Source: Trebouxia sp. TZW2008 (taxonomy: Eukaryota > Chlorophyta > Trebouxiophyceae > Trebouxiales > Trebouxiaceae). Taken from it: 18,391 nucleotides of DNA. Position 1 is the first letter of the stretch; each line of letters starts with the position of its first letter. The position numbers and the translations under genes are program-made. The stretch covers positions 1-18,391 of the forward strand of contig BDIU01000513.1 in NCBI GenBank assembly GCA_002118135.1, in the 5' to 3' direction. A model generated the notes under the pieces. That model was not told where the DNA came from, did not search any database, and was given only the letters and a program-made list of their open reading frames with translations. This document shows positions 1-10,000 of this stretch, in pieces.

Positions 1-92
1 AATAACGGCTAGACTGACCGTGACCCGCAGCACCCCGCACGTGTCCCGTCTATGTCGTTACACGTGAAGATGAAACCCTGCTGCGGGCTTAC

Positions 93-230
93 AACACAGA
101 GCACTCTTGCCTGCTCTCGCACACCCAACCTTTGGAACACACTATGCAGTGCAATGCGGTGTGGTGCAGGCACATCTGCCCTCAGCTGCCATGCCATGTG
201 CTGCTGACCATCAATTGAAAGTTCGGTCAT
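93..230 (-). CDS. Probable first exon of an unidentified gene, continuing off the left edge
   Basis: An ATG at 230 opens a 46-codon frame starting MTELSIDGQQHMAWQLRADV. The frame reaches a good donor (GTAAGC, GT at 92-91) in phase 0. The residue mix looks like ordinary soluble protein and there is no signal peptide. The rest of the gene would lie left of position 93 and outside the window, so no domain can be named. It is on the same strand as, and downstream of, the U-box/WD40 gene. The alternative is a chance frame, since only one exon is available. Confidence 0.4.
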
Positions 231-621
231 GTAAGTGATCTTTACTATATCATTGCCATACCGGTATATAACGTCGAGATGTCATTTGTCACAAACATCG
301 ACAGGAAGACTGAAGCAAAAAAAGGCTTCCAGCTGCTCACATACACAGCCGTGATCGAAAGCAGCAAATACGTCAATGAAACATACAGGATATAACATAT
401 GTTAGAAAAGGGTGGCACAGTACATCCTGTTCCTGCAACTGTGCACATTTGAAGATGGCATGAGTCACATGCCCTCAGACACACAACATCCAGCAAGTTG
501 ACCTTCTACTCAGTTCAGCATACTGCAGCAATGCTGCTCAACACCGCACAGAAATAAAATTGACTTAAACAGTAGTGTACAAAACATATCAGATTGTGCA
601 GAGTGAGCGTGTTCACCATAA
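231..621. other. Spacer between two minus-strand genes
   Basis: This stretch holds the 3' flank of the U-box/WD40 gene, whose TAA stop is at 624-622, and presumably the promoter of the gene starting at 230. It is A/T-richer than the neighbouring exons. I see no coding frame, no RNA gene and no clear polyadenylation signal on the minus strand. Confidence 0.5.
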
Positions 622-1548
622 TTACCACACACCAATGGTGCCGTCATATGAGCCGGAAAAGACCTTGCCCTGGGCAACTGCAAGCACACGCACAGCATCA
701 TCGTGCCCCTCGCACTTCTTGACACAGCGCAAGGTCTCCAAGTCCCAGAATCTGACAGTGGTGTCATAGGAGCCTGACACCAAGAAGGTGTCACCAACAG
801 CCAATGCTAGGACTGCCTCACCATGACCCTCGAGGACTTTCACGCACTCCAAGGTGACAATGTCCCACACTCTGATTGTCTTATCCCAGCTGCCAGAGAA
901 AACATACTTGTCTCCAACTGCCAGGACCCTGACATTATCCTCATGGCCTTCCAGGGTTTTCAGACACTGCAGGTTGTCAGAATCCCAGACCTTAATGGTG
1001 GCATCATCAGAACCTGAGAATACCCTAGTAGGGCTGGCTGCCAAAGCCCTGACTGCTCCGCTGTGACCCTGTAGGGTTGCTAGGCATTCCAGGCTTTGAA
1101 CATCCCATACCCGCACAGTTTTGTCATAGGAGCCAGAGAACATGTGACCTCCAGAGCAGACTAGCGTTCTGACTGGCCCTGAGTGTCCCGCTAGCGTTCT
1201 GAGGCACTGCAGGGTTTCTGAGTCCCACACTTTCAATGTGCTGTCATAGGAGCCTGAGAAGAGCCTGCCCTCTGTGACTGCTAAGGCTCTGACTGCATCA
1301 GTATGGCCCGTCAGGGTGGTGATGCGCTGCAGCGTCTGCAGGTTCCAGACCTTGATTGTGTAGTCATAGGAGCCAGAGAATAGCTTGTTGCCGGCAACTG
1401 CAAGGGATAGCACTGGGCGCGCATGGTCTTCCAGCACTTGCTCACAGCGTCTTGAGCCGATGTCCCACACACGAATGGTCTTGTCTGCTGAGGCTGAGAA
1501 TAGTCTGTTGCCCTCAACCTCAACTGACCAGACAATCTCATCATGACC
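622..1548 (-). repeat. Eight tandem 120-bp units encoding WD40 blades
   Basis: The WD40 exon is a DNA-level tandem array with a period of 120 bp. On the + strand the block GTCATAGGAGCC[A/T]GAGAA recurs at about 1124, 1242 and 1362, and diverged copies recur at the same spacing elsewhere in the exon. Every unit encodes 40 residues with FSGSYD or a close variant. No intron interrupts the array, which suggests duplication within an exon or homogenisation between units. Confidence 0.85.
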
Positions 1549-2382
1549 CTGCAAAGCAAATTGTGAAGCTTCAAGTATGAATGCTCAACAAGCAATGACT
1601 TGTTTCAGGTCAGGCCGACAGGTCATACAGAGATTGTCAGAGTACACAAGGTGGTGTGAAGTGGTCACAGTGTACTTCAGTCTGCAATGGCATGCCATTG
1701 AACACTGCGCAGTATGCATTCTGCAGGGTTCTGTTGGGTTATGCTGTTTCAAGACAAGCTGCAGTAGACACAAGACAGCTTAACACATGAAAACGCTGAC
1801 CTGGAGTATATTTGTGGGCGCAATAGACACCTCCTCTTCTGTCTTGTACAGTGTGGCTGTGTTGATGGCAGCATGAGGCTTCACTTCGCGATGCAACATT
1901 GGCACCTTGTTGCTAGTTGCCCATTCCTGCATGACGCGCCCAGTGTCAACAACCATAAATGCGCAACTGCTTTGTGTGGCAAAGCAACTGCATTTCAAAA
2001 GATTCAGAACCTTGATGACTTTTAGCACTCCCAGAGCAAGCACTGACTGCGCAGATAAGGTAAGATGCACACTCACAGAACTGCTGCATGTAACATCTCA
2101 GGTAGGTTGCAATCTCAAAAGATGCGTTGCAACAGCTGTGCAGCTCTACCTGGATTGCATTCCGCAAGGCAAAGTTTGGCGTCAGCTCAAGATGCCTGAG
2201 CCGCATGCCAGTCACAGGGCATGTGCGGTTGCCCTGCTGCAGCCAACGCTCAATGCATACACGGTCATACGTGTGACCAGTGGCGACCATGACAGGATCA
2301 TTCATGAGCTCCATAGATATGGGACAGTAGAAGCTGCTTGGCGCAACAGGCCCTTTCTGACTGCCATCTGCTCTTCTTGCAT
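622..2382 (-). CDS. U-box and WD40-repeat protein, probable E3 ubiquitin ligase
   Basis: The recognisable exons are 2382-2150, 1926-1801 and 1548-622, all joined in phase 0; introns are 2149-1927 and 1800-1549. The first encodes a full U-box: FYCPISMELMNDPV, then GHTYDR, ERWL, CPVTG and TPNFALRNAI. The second is a short linker (42 aa). The third is one 308-codon exon with eight WD40 repeats at a strict 40-residue pitch, each with GH near the start and VWD/VWN/FWD at the end. The U-box family recruits E2-ubiquitin and the propeller should bind substrate, so a soluble ubiquitin ligase is expected (inference from family). The last repeat stops right after its VW, so the blade may be closed by the first repeat. 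No frame breaks are seen. The U-box exon opens after an acceptor in phase 1, so the real start codon must lie in an upstream exon. Plant Prp19-type proteins also pair U-box and WD40, but this U-box is the canonical PUB type. Confidence 0.88.
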
Positions 2383-2852
2383 CTGACACAGCAAGGACTG
2401 GCCTGCATTTACAAACAAAGCCTTGCTATCCTGCTTTGGGATGATTGTATCGCTGAATTTGTGTGGAATTGCAGTGACACAACAGCAGACTCACTCAGCA
2501 GTTTCAGGTTGCTGTTCTGGTTTCTCCTCAAAGACCGGTGCAGAGTGTGCTGCAAAGGCTGGTGAGTCCGGAACGCGGTGGTGGGTCTCGCTGTTGTTGC
2601 GGTTCAAAAGGTTTTTTAAGGCCTTCATGCGTAGGATGCGGCCCGTTTGCACCTTGCAAAGTGGACTCAACGATGCGTCGACAGCTGCCTGTGTGAGTAT
2701 GTGAATGTGCCGCGTGCTGTGCTGTTGTGCCTGGCTACCTGCTGATAGCAGGCGCGAGCGGCAACAACACTTGTCGAGAGGTGCTCAGCCGAGCAACCAA
2801 GTCACGGAAACGAATATGCTGCTTGGATGCTGCCCTTGCGCAATGGCTTGAC

Positions 2853-2958
2853 CTTCGCGGTATGCAAAGCAGGATGCTTCAATTGGCCAGTGCCTGCTTT
2901 TGCTGCATACACAGCCGTACGAGTCTTTTGTCAGGACGCAGGGCTCGTGAACGACCAT
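2853..2958 (-). CDS. Possible 5' exon of the U-box/WD40 gene
   Basis: An ATG (2958-2956) opens a frame starting MVVHEPCVLTKDSYGCVCSK that runs 35 codons plus one base to a GTCAAG donor (GT at 2852). Phase 1 here matches the two-base start of the U-box exon at 2382, giving an open junction and a total coding length of 1,392 nt (463 aa). The donor is weak and there is no homology to lean on. The exon lies on the right strand and at a plausible distance, with an intron of about 470 nt. Confidence 0.35.
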
Positions 2959-4197
2959 GACTTCAGCGTCCTAGGGTTTCAGCACAGGCAGGCGAAAGGG
3001 ACCTAATTTACGTAAATTTGGCAGGCATCAGCAGCTGCTGCACACTTCGGCACATGCTCAGCTTACAACTGTGCGACTGTATGCCTTGACGAGATGTTGC
3101 TACAAGTTGACCATGATGATCAGATCAAGTTTTGACTCAGTAATGGCTTGGCTGAAGATACGATTTCAGTGACATGATGCGGATGGTCTTAACTCAAGAT
3201 TCTTAAGAAAGCTTTGAATGATGTTGAAGACCTCCATTGATGATATGTATGCCATTTCACACAGGCAACTGTCTGTGCAACATTGAGCTTCAACTCAATA
3301 CATGTGCTGATCCTACCTGTATTGCAGCGATTAACTCCAAGATGGTCCAATTTCCAAAGCTGAGTTAAATGTACCAAAGGTGTAGCAGGGTGCTCTGATC
3401 GCTGCCAAACCCTATTGATCTTGCCGGGATATAGCTGATGCAAGCTAGAGCGGACTATGGAAGTTTACTTGGTGCTATGGCTCTGGCCTTGCGTGCCTTC
3501 CAGCACCAAGCCAATACTTGTAATATCGTCTGACTTGCAACCCCGTAACATTGGTTTCGGAAAGGGATGATGTGATGACATCAGCATTAACAACTCATTG
3601 ATTATGCCTTATGAAGATGACTCATCATACTGATCTGATATGCGCCATCAGGGCTGATGAATTAAGCACAGGAGTAAATGCTTGCTGATGCAAAGCTCTG
3701 CCACATTTTGTAGAGTCTGAGACATTTTGCAGATCCAGGAATCAGAACAGGAGGCGGTAACATGCTTTTAGAAAATCTAGCAGATCTCAGAAGATGTTGC
3801 TAACGAGGACCACGCAAGACATTTTAATTTCACATTCAATCCTTTGTATGCTGCAATAATGCTGTGAAAGGATAAGCCCTCTGCAGCTGCCCTGATACTG
3901 ACGTGATCTGGCTGAAGATGCTGTGTCCATTGGTGAGGGTAGGTTGCCTGTCTTGCGAGAGGTTGCCAGGAACGGCCTGCCAGCTGGCCCAGCTGATTTG
4001 CCACAGCCCACTCAGGAGCTAGAAGCCAATGTCACAAGTTAGCTGAGGCGTAATGCAAAGCTCTATTTCAATCTTGCAATGCCTTCCCCGACTGCTCGCA
4101 TTGGCAAACTGAGTTACTTGTGAAGAGACATAGGCCCAATGTCAGCACTGCATTGAGGCAGTCAGATAGCTGACTAGACTTAATTCCTCTTCTCAGA
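2959..4197. other. Intergenic region, about 1.2 kb, no supported gene
   Basis: This lies between the FAD gene 3' end and the U-box/WD40 5' end. Short frames exist on both strands but none shows coding-like composition joined to good splice sites. It contains a 14-bp perfect palindrome at 3005-3018 and a GATGA/TCATC-rich stretch at about 3560-3665. No tRNA, rRNA or transposon ends are seen. Confidence 0.55.
3005..3018. promoter_or_regulatory. 14-bp ACGT-core palindrome, possible bZIP site
   Basis: AATTTACGTAAATT reads the same on both strands. Its core TTACGTAA is a known binding half-site pair for bZIP factors (established for PAR/C-EBP-type bZIPs). It sits about 50 bp upstream of the tentative ATG at 2958 on the minus strand, a promoter-like place. 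Function is inference only. Confidence 0.35.
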
Positions 4198-6986
4198 TCA
4201 GTAGATGTGGTTCAGATCTGAAAAATCTCGCTGCAGCCTGTATGGCTTCAAAAGATCTGCATCCTGCTTGTCCACAATCTCCTGACTCACAAGTTTTCCA
4301 ACGAGTGGAGCAAGTGTGGCTCCACTGTGCGTCACAGCCACATACAAGTTTGGCCAGTCCCTTGAGTATCCAACAATGGGATGTGCATCAACTGGGTATG
4401 GCATCAGCCCTGCTGTGACTTGCTGGCACTCTGCTTCAGCAAGGTCTGGTACGTACTGGGCTGCTGCCTGAATAACCTGCAATTAACATCACAAACAAAG
4501 ACTCAAGACTGCTACCAGCTTGCAAATGGCATGGCACAGTATTCAGGGCTATATTGACTGAAATGACGCTTTTGCGACCGCAAAGCACTGTGGTTTACAT
4601 TTGAAATTACCATCAGCATCATCAACCTTCATGCTTTTTTGAGATTTCACCAATAGAGTGAATTTCTCAGAAAAGCAAAGCAATCCAGCCTTGTGGAGGA
4701 ACTGCTTGCAACACTCCACATGGCTAAACTGTCAAAACAACTCTGCAAGTGTGCAGTCAGGCCTGACCTGTTTGGCAACTGCGTCTGTAGCTTCTTCTGG
4801 GCGCTCATCACCAGCAAAGACGGATATCATAACATCTCCATCACGCCGCTGCACAATGAAGATTGTGTCTGTACACATCCAAACAGCGTGCCTGAGTGGA
4901 ATGCATCAGCCTTGCTTGTCACAATGCAAATGGTGCCTGGCGATCTACACATTTGACTGGCAATGAGTAAAGATGCTTGAAGGTCTCTAGCACTGCTGTT
5001 CTAGGCAGAGTGAGCGCATGATGCCCTGCTGTGCACAAGACAAAGCTGACCGTGTGCTGTCTTGGCTATGCAGTCTGAGGCACCAGCTGAGCAGTGGAGC
5101 ATGTTAAAGATGCAAGGCTTCATACACAAGTGTTGTTGCAGGCATACTGTAGTCATGCAGTCACTCTGTTGGATGTAGCGTAGTCTCCTATGCACAGGAT
5201 TGCAGCTGCCAATGAACCTGAAGGTTTGATTGTGACAGATACCGCATACAGACGGCTTGGCAGCTTACCACTGACAACAATATGTTTCAGTATTGGCTTC
5301 AGAGGCTTTGTGATGACAGTGACGGTGCGAGGCTTAGCAGTGAGGGGAACTGACAGGCCCAGAGGCTCAGTCAGCTCAAGAATGCCCAGCGCAGCTGCTA
5401 GCACAATGACATCAGCATGCATAGTGTCTTTGGGAGTGACCACCCCTGCACACAGCAGACGAAGTGTTTCAGCACTTTGATAATAGCCACCAGAAGCCAT
5501 TATCAGACTTGATAGAGAGCTGCGTCTATGCATCTTTGACACAGCAGATTTGGCACAAAACTGGTCAAGATACATGGAGCTAACGTATATCATTGGTGTT
5601 GAAATGGCAACTGCTGAGTTTGCTGTGCACACTACCCAGTGTCTTGCCTGTGGATAGGGTTAGGTGCTTCTGCATGTGTGTGTGAGCGATCCCGAAAGCG
5701 GATGTTTGTTGCTGCTGCTGTTTCTGCCACAGCAGGGGAGCTACAAAGCAAGCAAAAGGCAGAAACAAGCCATGCAGCAGTGTCAATGAGTGATCAATAA
5801 CAGTGTGTAAAGGCCATGCAAGTCTTGTCGATGTGAGCTATTCCTTGGCCTTGCAGTACCTGACACTGTCCCGCCATCATCTGATGCAGCTAAGCTTTGC
5901 ACTGGCGTGTCAAACAGCACAGAAGCCCCATGACGCTGTGCCTCCTTCAAAAAGTGGTTGACTGCTGTCTCTGGGTAAGCATAACCTGCAAGCCATGCCA
6001 ATACCTATGCTTCAGAGCTGTCAGCAGGACCAGACCAAATGCAAGATAGACTCTGCATTCTTGCTCACAGGCAGCAGCAGCACAGGAAGGTATTGTGACA
6101 AAAAGCGTCACACAGCCCTGCAATGCAGAGTGGGCTTGAACCTTTATAAAATAAGAGCATGTTGGCCAAATGGATGCTTGCAACAGCTTCAAGCAACAGC
6201 GCACACATGATGCCAACATCACATTGATGCATCTCAAAACCGCATTGGTGCAAATGCAATGTCTTCAACAGCAGCATGTGCAAGGCTGGGCATTCAAACA
6301 GATCGCTTTGTATTTTACGCCAGCTGAAGGTGTTGTAGGGTGTTTTGATAACATACCTTCCTGCTTATACAGCCTAGCCCCAGCTTTGCAGGCTTTGGCA
6401 GACAGTGCTGGCTCTTCCTGCTTCAACTGCTCTGCAGTCAGGGCTGCAGAGGGGTATTCATTGCGTACTGGTCTATCATCGTGCAGGAACAAGGTGCCAG
6501 GGAATGCTGCCAAGTCTGGGTACTGCTCCCATAGCTTCACGCTTGCTTGATTCAGCTCTGCAGAAGGTCGTGCCGATCGAGCCAGTACAATTCTTACTGC
6601 AGAGGTCAGCGTGTGTTGAAATCAGGCATTGGGGCTGAGTTGAGCCGACACCTCTGTAATGCGCAGGCTTCTTGCGGTTTGCGTTCAACCAGGCCCAAGA
6701 TTTGCCACTAGCTCCTGCTTGCAACAGAACCGCTGAGCATGCGCTTAGACTCGGCATCAGCGAGTGACTGCCGCCGCCAGGATGTTCAGAGACTGACAAG
6801 CTGCATACCTGCTGCAGGCCGCCCTGCTGCCTCTACGACTGTGACGGGACAACCCTTCTGCGCCAAATGCATGGCGACTGAGGAGCCGATCAGCCCAGCG
6901 CCAACAACAAGCACGCTGGGCTTCCCCGGGCGGGGTATCTGCTGCCCGCTGCTTTGTGTAGCGGCTGTCAGAGTTCCGCTCAACAT
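4198..6986 (-). CDS. FAD-dependent oxidoreductase, DAO family (D-amino-acid/glycine oxidase-like)
   Basis: Seven exons: 6986-6809, 6714-6652, 6557-6357, 5985-5860, 5445-5269, 4868-4768 and 4476-4198. All junctions are GT-AG and phase-consistent, giving 374 aa with no frame break; stop TGA is at 4200-4198. The N-terminal Rossmann motif GAGLIGSS (residues 29-36) follows VLVV, with the ribose-binding acidic residue in VVEA (about 52). Next comes the DAO-family segment ASGKSWAWLNANRKKP (61-76), then VIVLAAALG (202-210), and the C-terminal FAD-binding strand PYPVDAHPIVG...HSGATLAPLVGKL (309-343). Length and motif order fit the DAO superfamily (D-amino-acid dehydrogenase, glycine oxidase, plant chloroplast FAD oxidoreductases). 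These oxidise an amine or amino acid to the imine with FAD. The substrate cannot be read from sequence. The first 20 residues are Ser/Thr-rich and lack acids, so a weak organelle transit peptide is possible. The ATG at 6986 is the first in frame after non-coding sequence and is followed directly by the Rossmann fold. Confidence 0.92.
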
Positions 6987-7074
6987 CGTGATCCTGTGAT
7001 ACAATTCAATGCCTTATATTACATTTGAATTCTTGCGCAACCGCGACATATTGAACGGACGTATGTTGCAACAA
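6987..7074. promoter_or_regulatory. Short divergent intergenic region, shared promoter of two genes
   Basis: Only 88 bp separate the FAD gene ATG (6986, minus) from the proposed ATG of the long + gene (7075). The stretch is A/T-rich (CTTATATTACATTTGAATTC) against its GC-richer flanks, as expected for a bidirectional promoter. An in-frame ATG at 7063 on the + strand would shorten it to 76 bp. Transcription starts cannot be placed. Confidence 0.5.
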
Positions 7075-10000
7075 ATGGCCAGCCCGCGTTTGTCTCTTGA
7101 CGAACTTCAGCTTCAAAATCTGCGATCATTGTTCCATGGCAAGTTGTTGCGTAGACATGGGTGCCATTGGGTGACTAAGAAATGAGGGTAACTTGTGCCT
7201 ATGACTAAGTGTTTGTCACGGCTTGCAGCTGGACTGCATGCAGCGACATTTGTTTGGGAACTGACGCAACAGCACACTCGCTCAACGGAGATATGGACCG
7301 CAGCAAGCGTCAGATCAGTGTCGATATTCAGGTAGGATTCTGTGAAGCCGCTGTGTGCCAACGCAGCGACCTTGCCTGACCAGTGCCGGTATACAGGGGT
7401 ACACAGGTTCGTGGTCAAGCAGGCTTCCTAAGGACGTGACGACAAGCTGTGTGCTCAAATGGTTCTGCCCCTCATTCGGATTGGATCCCATCACTACCTA
7501 CTTGGTCCACAAAGGCCAACGGCTGCCAGAGATTACCCTTGATCAAGTGTGGCTGGCAAACCATAGCATTTCCAGACTGCTTGCACATTGCAGCACTCAG
7601 TGTCATTATGGAGTTTGACCCAAATCAGGTTCGCTAGCTTTCCATATGTCTCAGGGGGAGCCTGAAGCCAAAAGGCACCTGAAGTTAGCAGCAGAGGTTG
7701 GCCTTACATACGCCTTCTGTATATGGTGTCCCATGTTGGCTTGCGCACATCTCAACATTGGGTGGAAGTTGCGCAGAGTTTGTCCTCAGAGCGCTCCTGG
7801 TTCTTGCTGGCATTACAACACCCAGCTGCCTTGGCAAAGTTTGCTGCAGTCGGCATCACAGACGCTGCACCAGATGCTGTCATGGATGATGTTGACTTGC
7901 ACCTGATGTGGTGGGTAGCAGGCAGCCTTGCAGCCAGACCTCTTTTTGCTCTTGTTGACTAATGGTCACAATCTCTGCAAATCACCCCACCTCATGCAAA
8001 ACTTGATGTACCACAAGCGGTAGCAAAAGTCTTGCAGACTGCAACAGTCCAAGTCAGCAACCGTAACGGCAACTCAGAAGCAGTCTCCAGCAGAGGAGTT
8101 CAGCACCTCAGTCAGTTGGCTCATCTCAGATCCCTGGTGCTTCTGTTGAATCTCGCAACAGTTGTTGCAGCTCTTAATCTAGAAGATATCGCCGTCCAAT
8201 CAGCCTTTCGTCACATCTGCAATGCAATCACAGCAATATGCGTGCTCCTGCAAAAGCTGCGCACTCAGGGCCGACCCATTGAATCAGTCACTCTCGAACT
8301 TGAGCTGTCAATGCTTTGGCGGACATGGTCATCCCGTTCATGAAAGGCCTTCTCAAAAGCAATCCAGATGTGCACCTGTTCTGCATCGGCGCAGGATGCC
8401 TTATATTGGCCACTTTGCTGAGCAGCAGTACAGCAGAACTGCAGTGGGTCATCGTCATGAGGCTGGCATCCTTAGGTGAGTGGAACCTTGTCAGCCGTCC
8501 ACACTGTCTTGTTACACCTGATAAAGACAGCAGCCGCAAATTAAGGCTGTGCTGCAGCATGGCGTCAGCTTACCATTTGCAACTCTTGTCATGGCTGCAG
8601 GGATGCATTTGTATACAGCTGATTGCTTAGATATGTGTAGCCCGGGTTCCTTGGCATCAAGCAATTGCTCTATGTATATCCTGCTGATGTCTGCATTCTT
8701 ACTCATTCAAGTGGTTCACCATGCAGGCACTATGGCTGTCTTGGTCTCCAACATGAGCCTGGCCAGGGAAACAGCTTGGAACTTATTCATGGTTGTCATG
8801 CAAATGCACCGTCTCCATAAGAGACCAGAAGCTGTTCTGGATCTTCTTGACAAGACTGGCGCAGTGCATCGCCTGGCCAACCTGCTGGCGCCGCCCAAAG
8901 GCTTCATTGCTGTTGAGCCCAAGGGTACAGTCAGGCCTGCTGTGCTGTGCTGTGCTGTGCTGTGCTGTGCTGTGCTGTATTGCGCCGTGTTGCGCCGTGC
9001 CATGCTGCGCCCTGGCCTGCCATGTTGACTATGGTCACCTTTGCTCGGTGCTCAAGCTGTTGACACCGCAAATTGTAGTCTCTATGTTGCTGAGCTGTCA
9101 GCTGTCACACACTGCGTTGTGCTACTTGGCAAATGTGCCCACTCTGCTATTGCAAGGCACGTATTGGCTAGTCAAGCCATTTGTGGTGCAGCTTGCACTA
9201 TTGGTCACATGCAGGGGTCAAGGCTTTTGAGGACAAGTGGTACGAGAAGGGAAGCCCTGATATCCGCGTGCCTTTCTCATGAACAGAATTCTCTTGCGCC
9301 GCTCAACTAGCAAGAATTCTGCTGGCTTGCTTGCACTTCTCTCCCCAGTGGAGTGGGCAAAGATACAGCACACAGCCGTCCAAGTATTCACCAGTTTGGC
9401 TTGGGTGGTAGAATATACCGAGCGCCCAGCATCAATAGAGCTGGCTGCAGCAACAATATGCCTGTATCATGATACGGTGAAGATCCCATACCTCTTGCTG
9501 GCTGAATTTGACCAACCCTGATCTGGATGTACAAGATTGCATAAGGTGAGCTAGGTCTTCAGAAAAGAGCAAACTGTTGCCTGTTTTCCAATATTTGCAT
9601 TTGACAGGAGTTCGCGCTTGGTCCCACAGACTGATTTGGTACATGCTGTGGTTCCAGGCGTACTGCATGCACTCTTGATCCAGCTGTACCTCCCCGTCAC
9701 GCTTCATGCTGTTTCTTTGAGATGGCAACTTGAGTCCCTAGAGCTTGAAAGCATGATCTTGATTTTTCGCATAATGGCTGTCGGTCCCTGGCTCACTTAG
9801 GCGGTGGTCATTAGCCTGCCCTGCAGCTCAGCAGTCACACTATGCATATCTGCTGAGAAGGAGTTGCAGTATTTTCTCTGTATTAGTACTGCATTGGCTA
9901 CCAGGAAAATGCAATGTATCAAGTGTGTCAGAGGGATGACTGCGGTCACATTGCAGTGATTGGTTTGCTATTGCCTTGTACTCATATTGAGAACATGTGC

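Noticed and set aside
3560..3665. Possible C/D-box snoRNA (GTGATGA, several CTGA)
   Set aside because: No terminal stem brackets the boxes, and the spacing of C, D', C' and D is not satisfied; the region is simply GATGA-rich.
7547..7654. Frame ending in IMEFDPNQ just before a 26-nt pseudo-intron
   Set aside because: A normal 108-nt intron (7547-7654) joins the flanking exons in phase 0 and covers it; 26-nt introns are not otherwise needed here.
7960..7962. In-frame TAA between two coding-like stretches (possible nonsense mutation or recoded stop)
   Set aside because: A 123-nt GT-AG intron (7915-8037) with matching phase 0, a branch-like CTAAT and a good TCTTGCAG acceptor removes it, so no recoding or nonsense mutation is needed.
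9217..9282. Coding-like frame VKAFEDKWYEKGSPDIRVPF, suggesting a frameshift after 9215
   Set aside because: The exon 9057-9239 joined to 9349 keeps phase through a strong CTCTCCCCAG acceptor; this frame then falls partly in the intron and is taken as chance.
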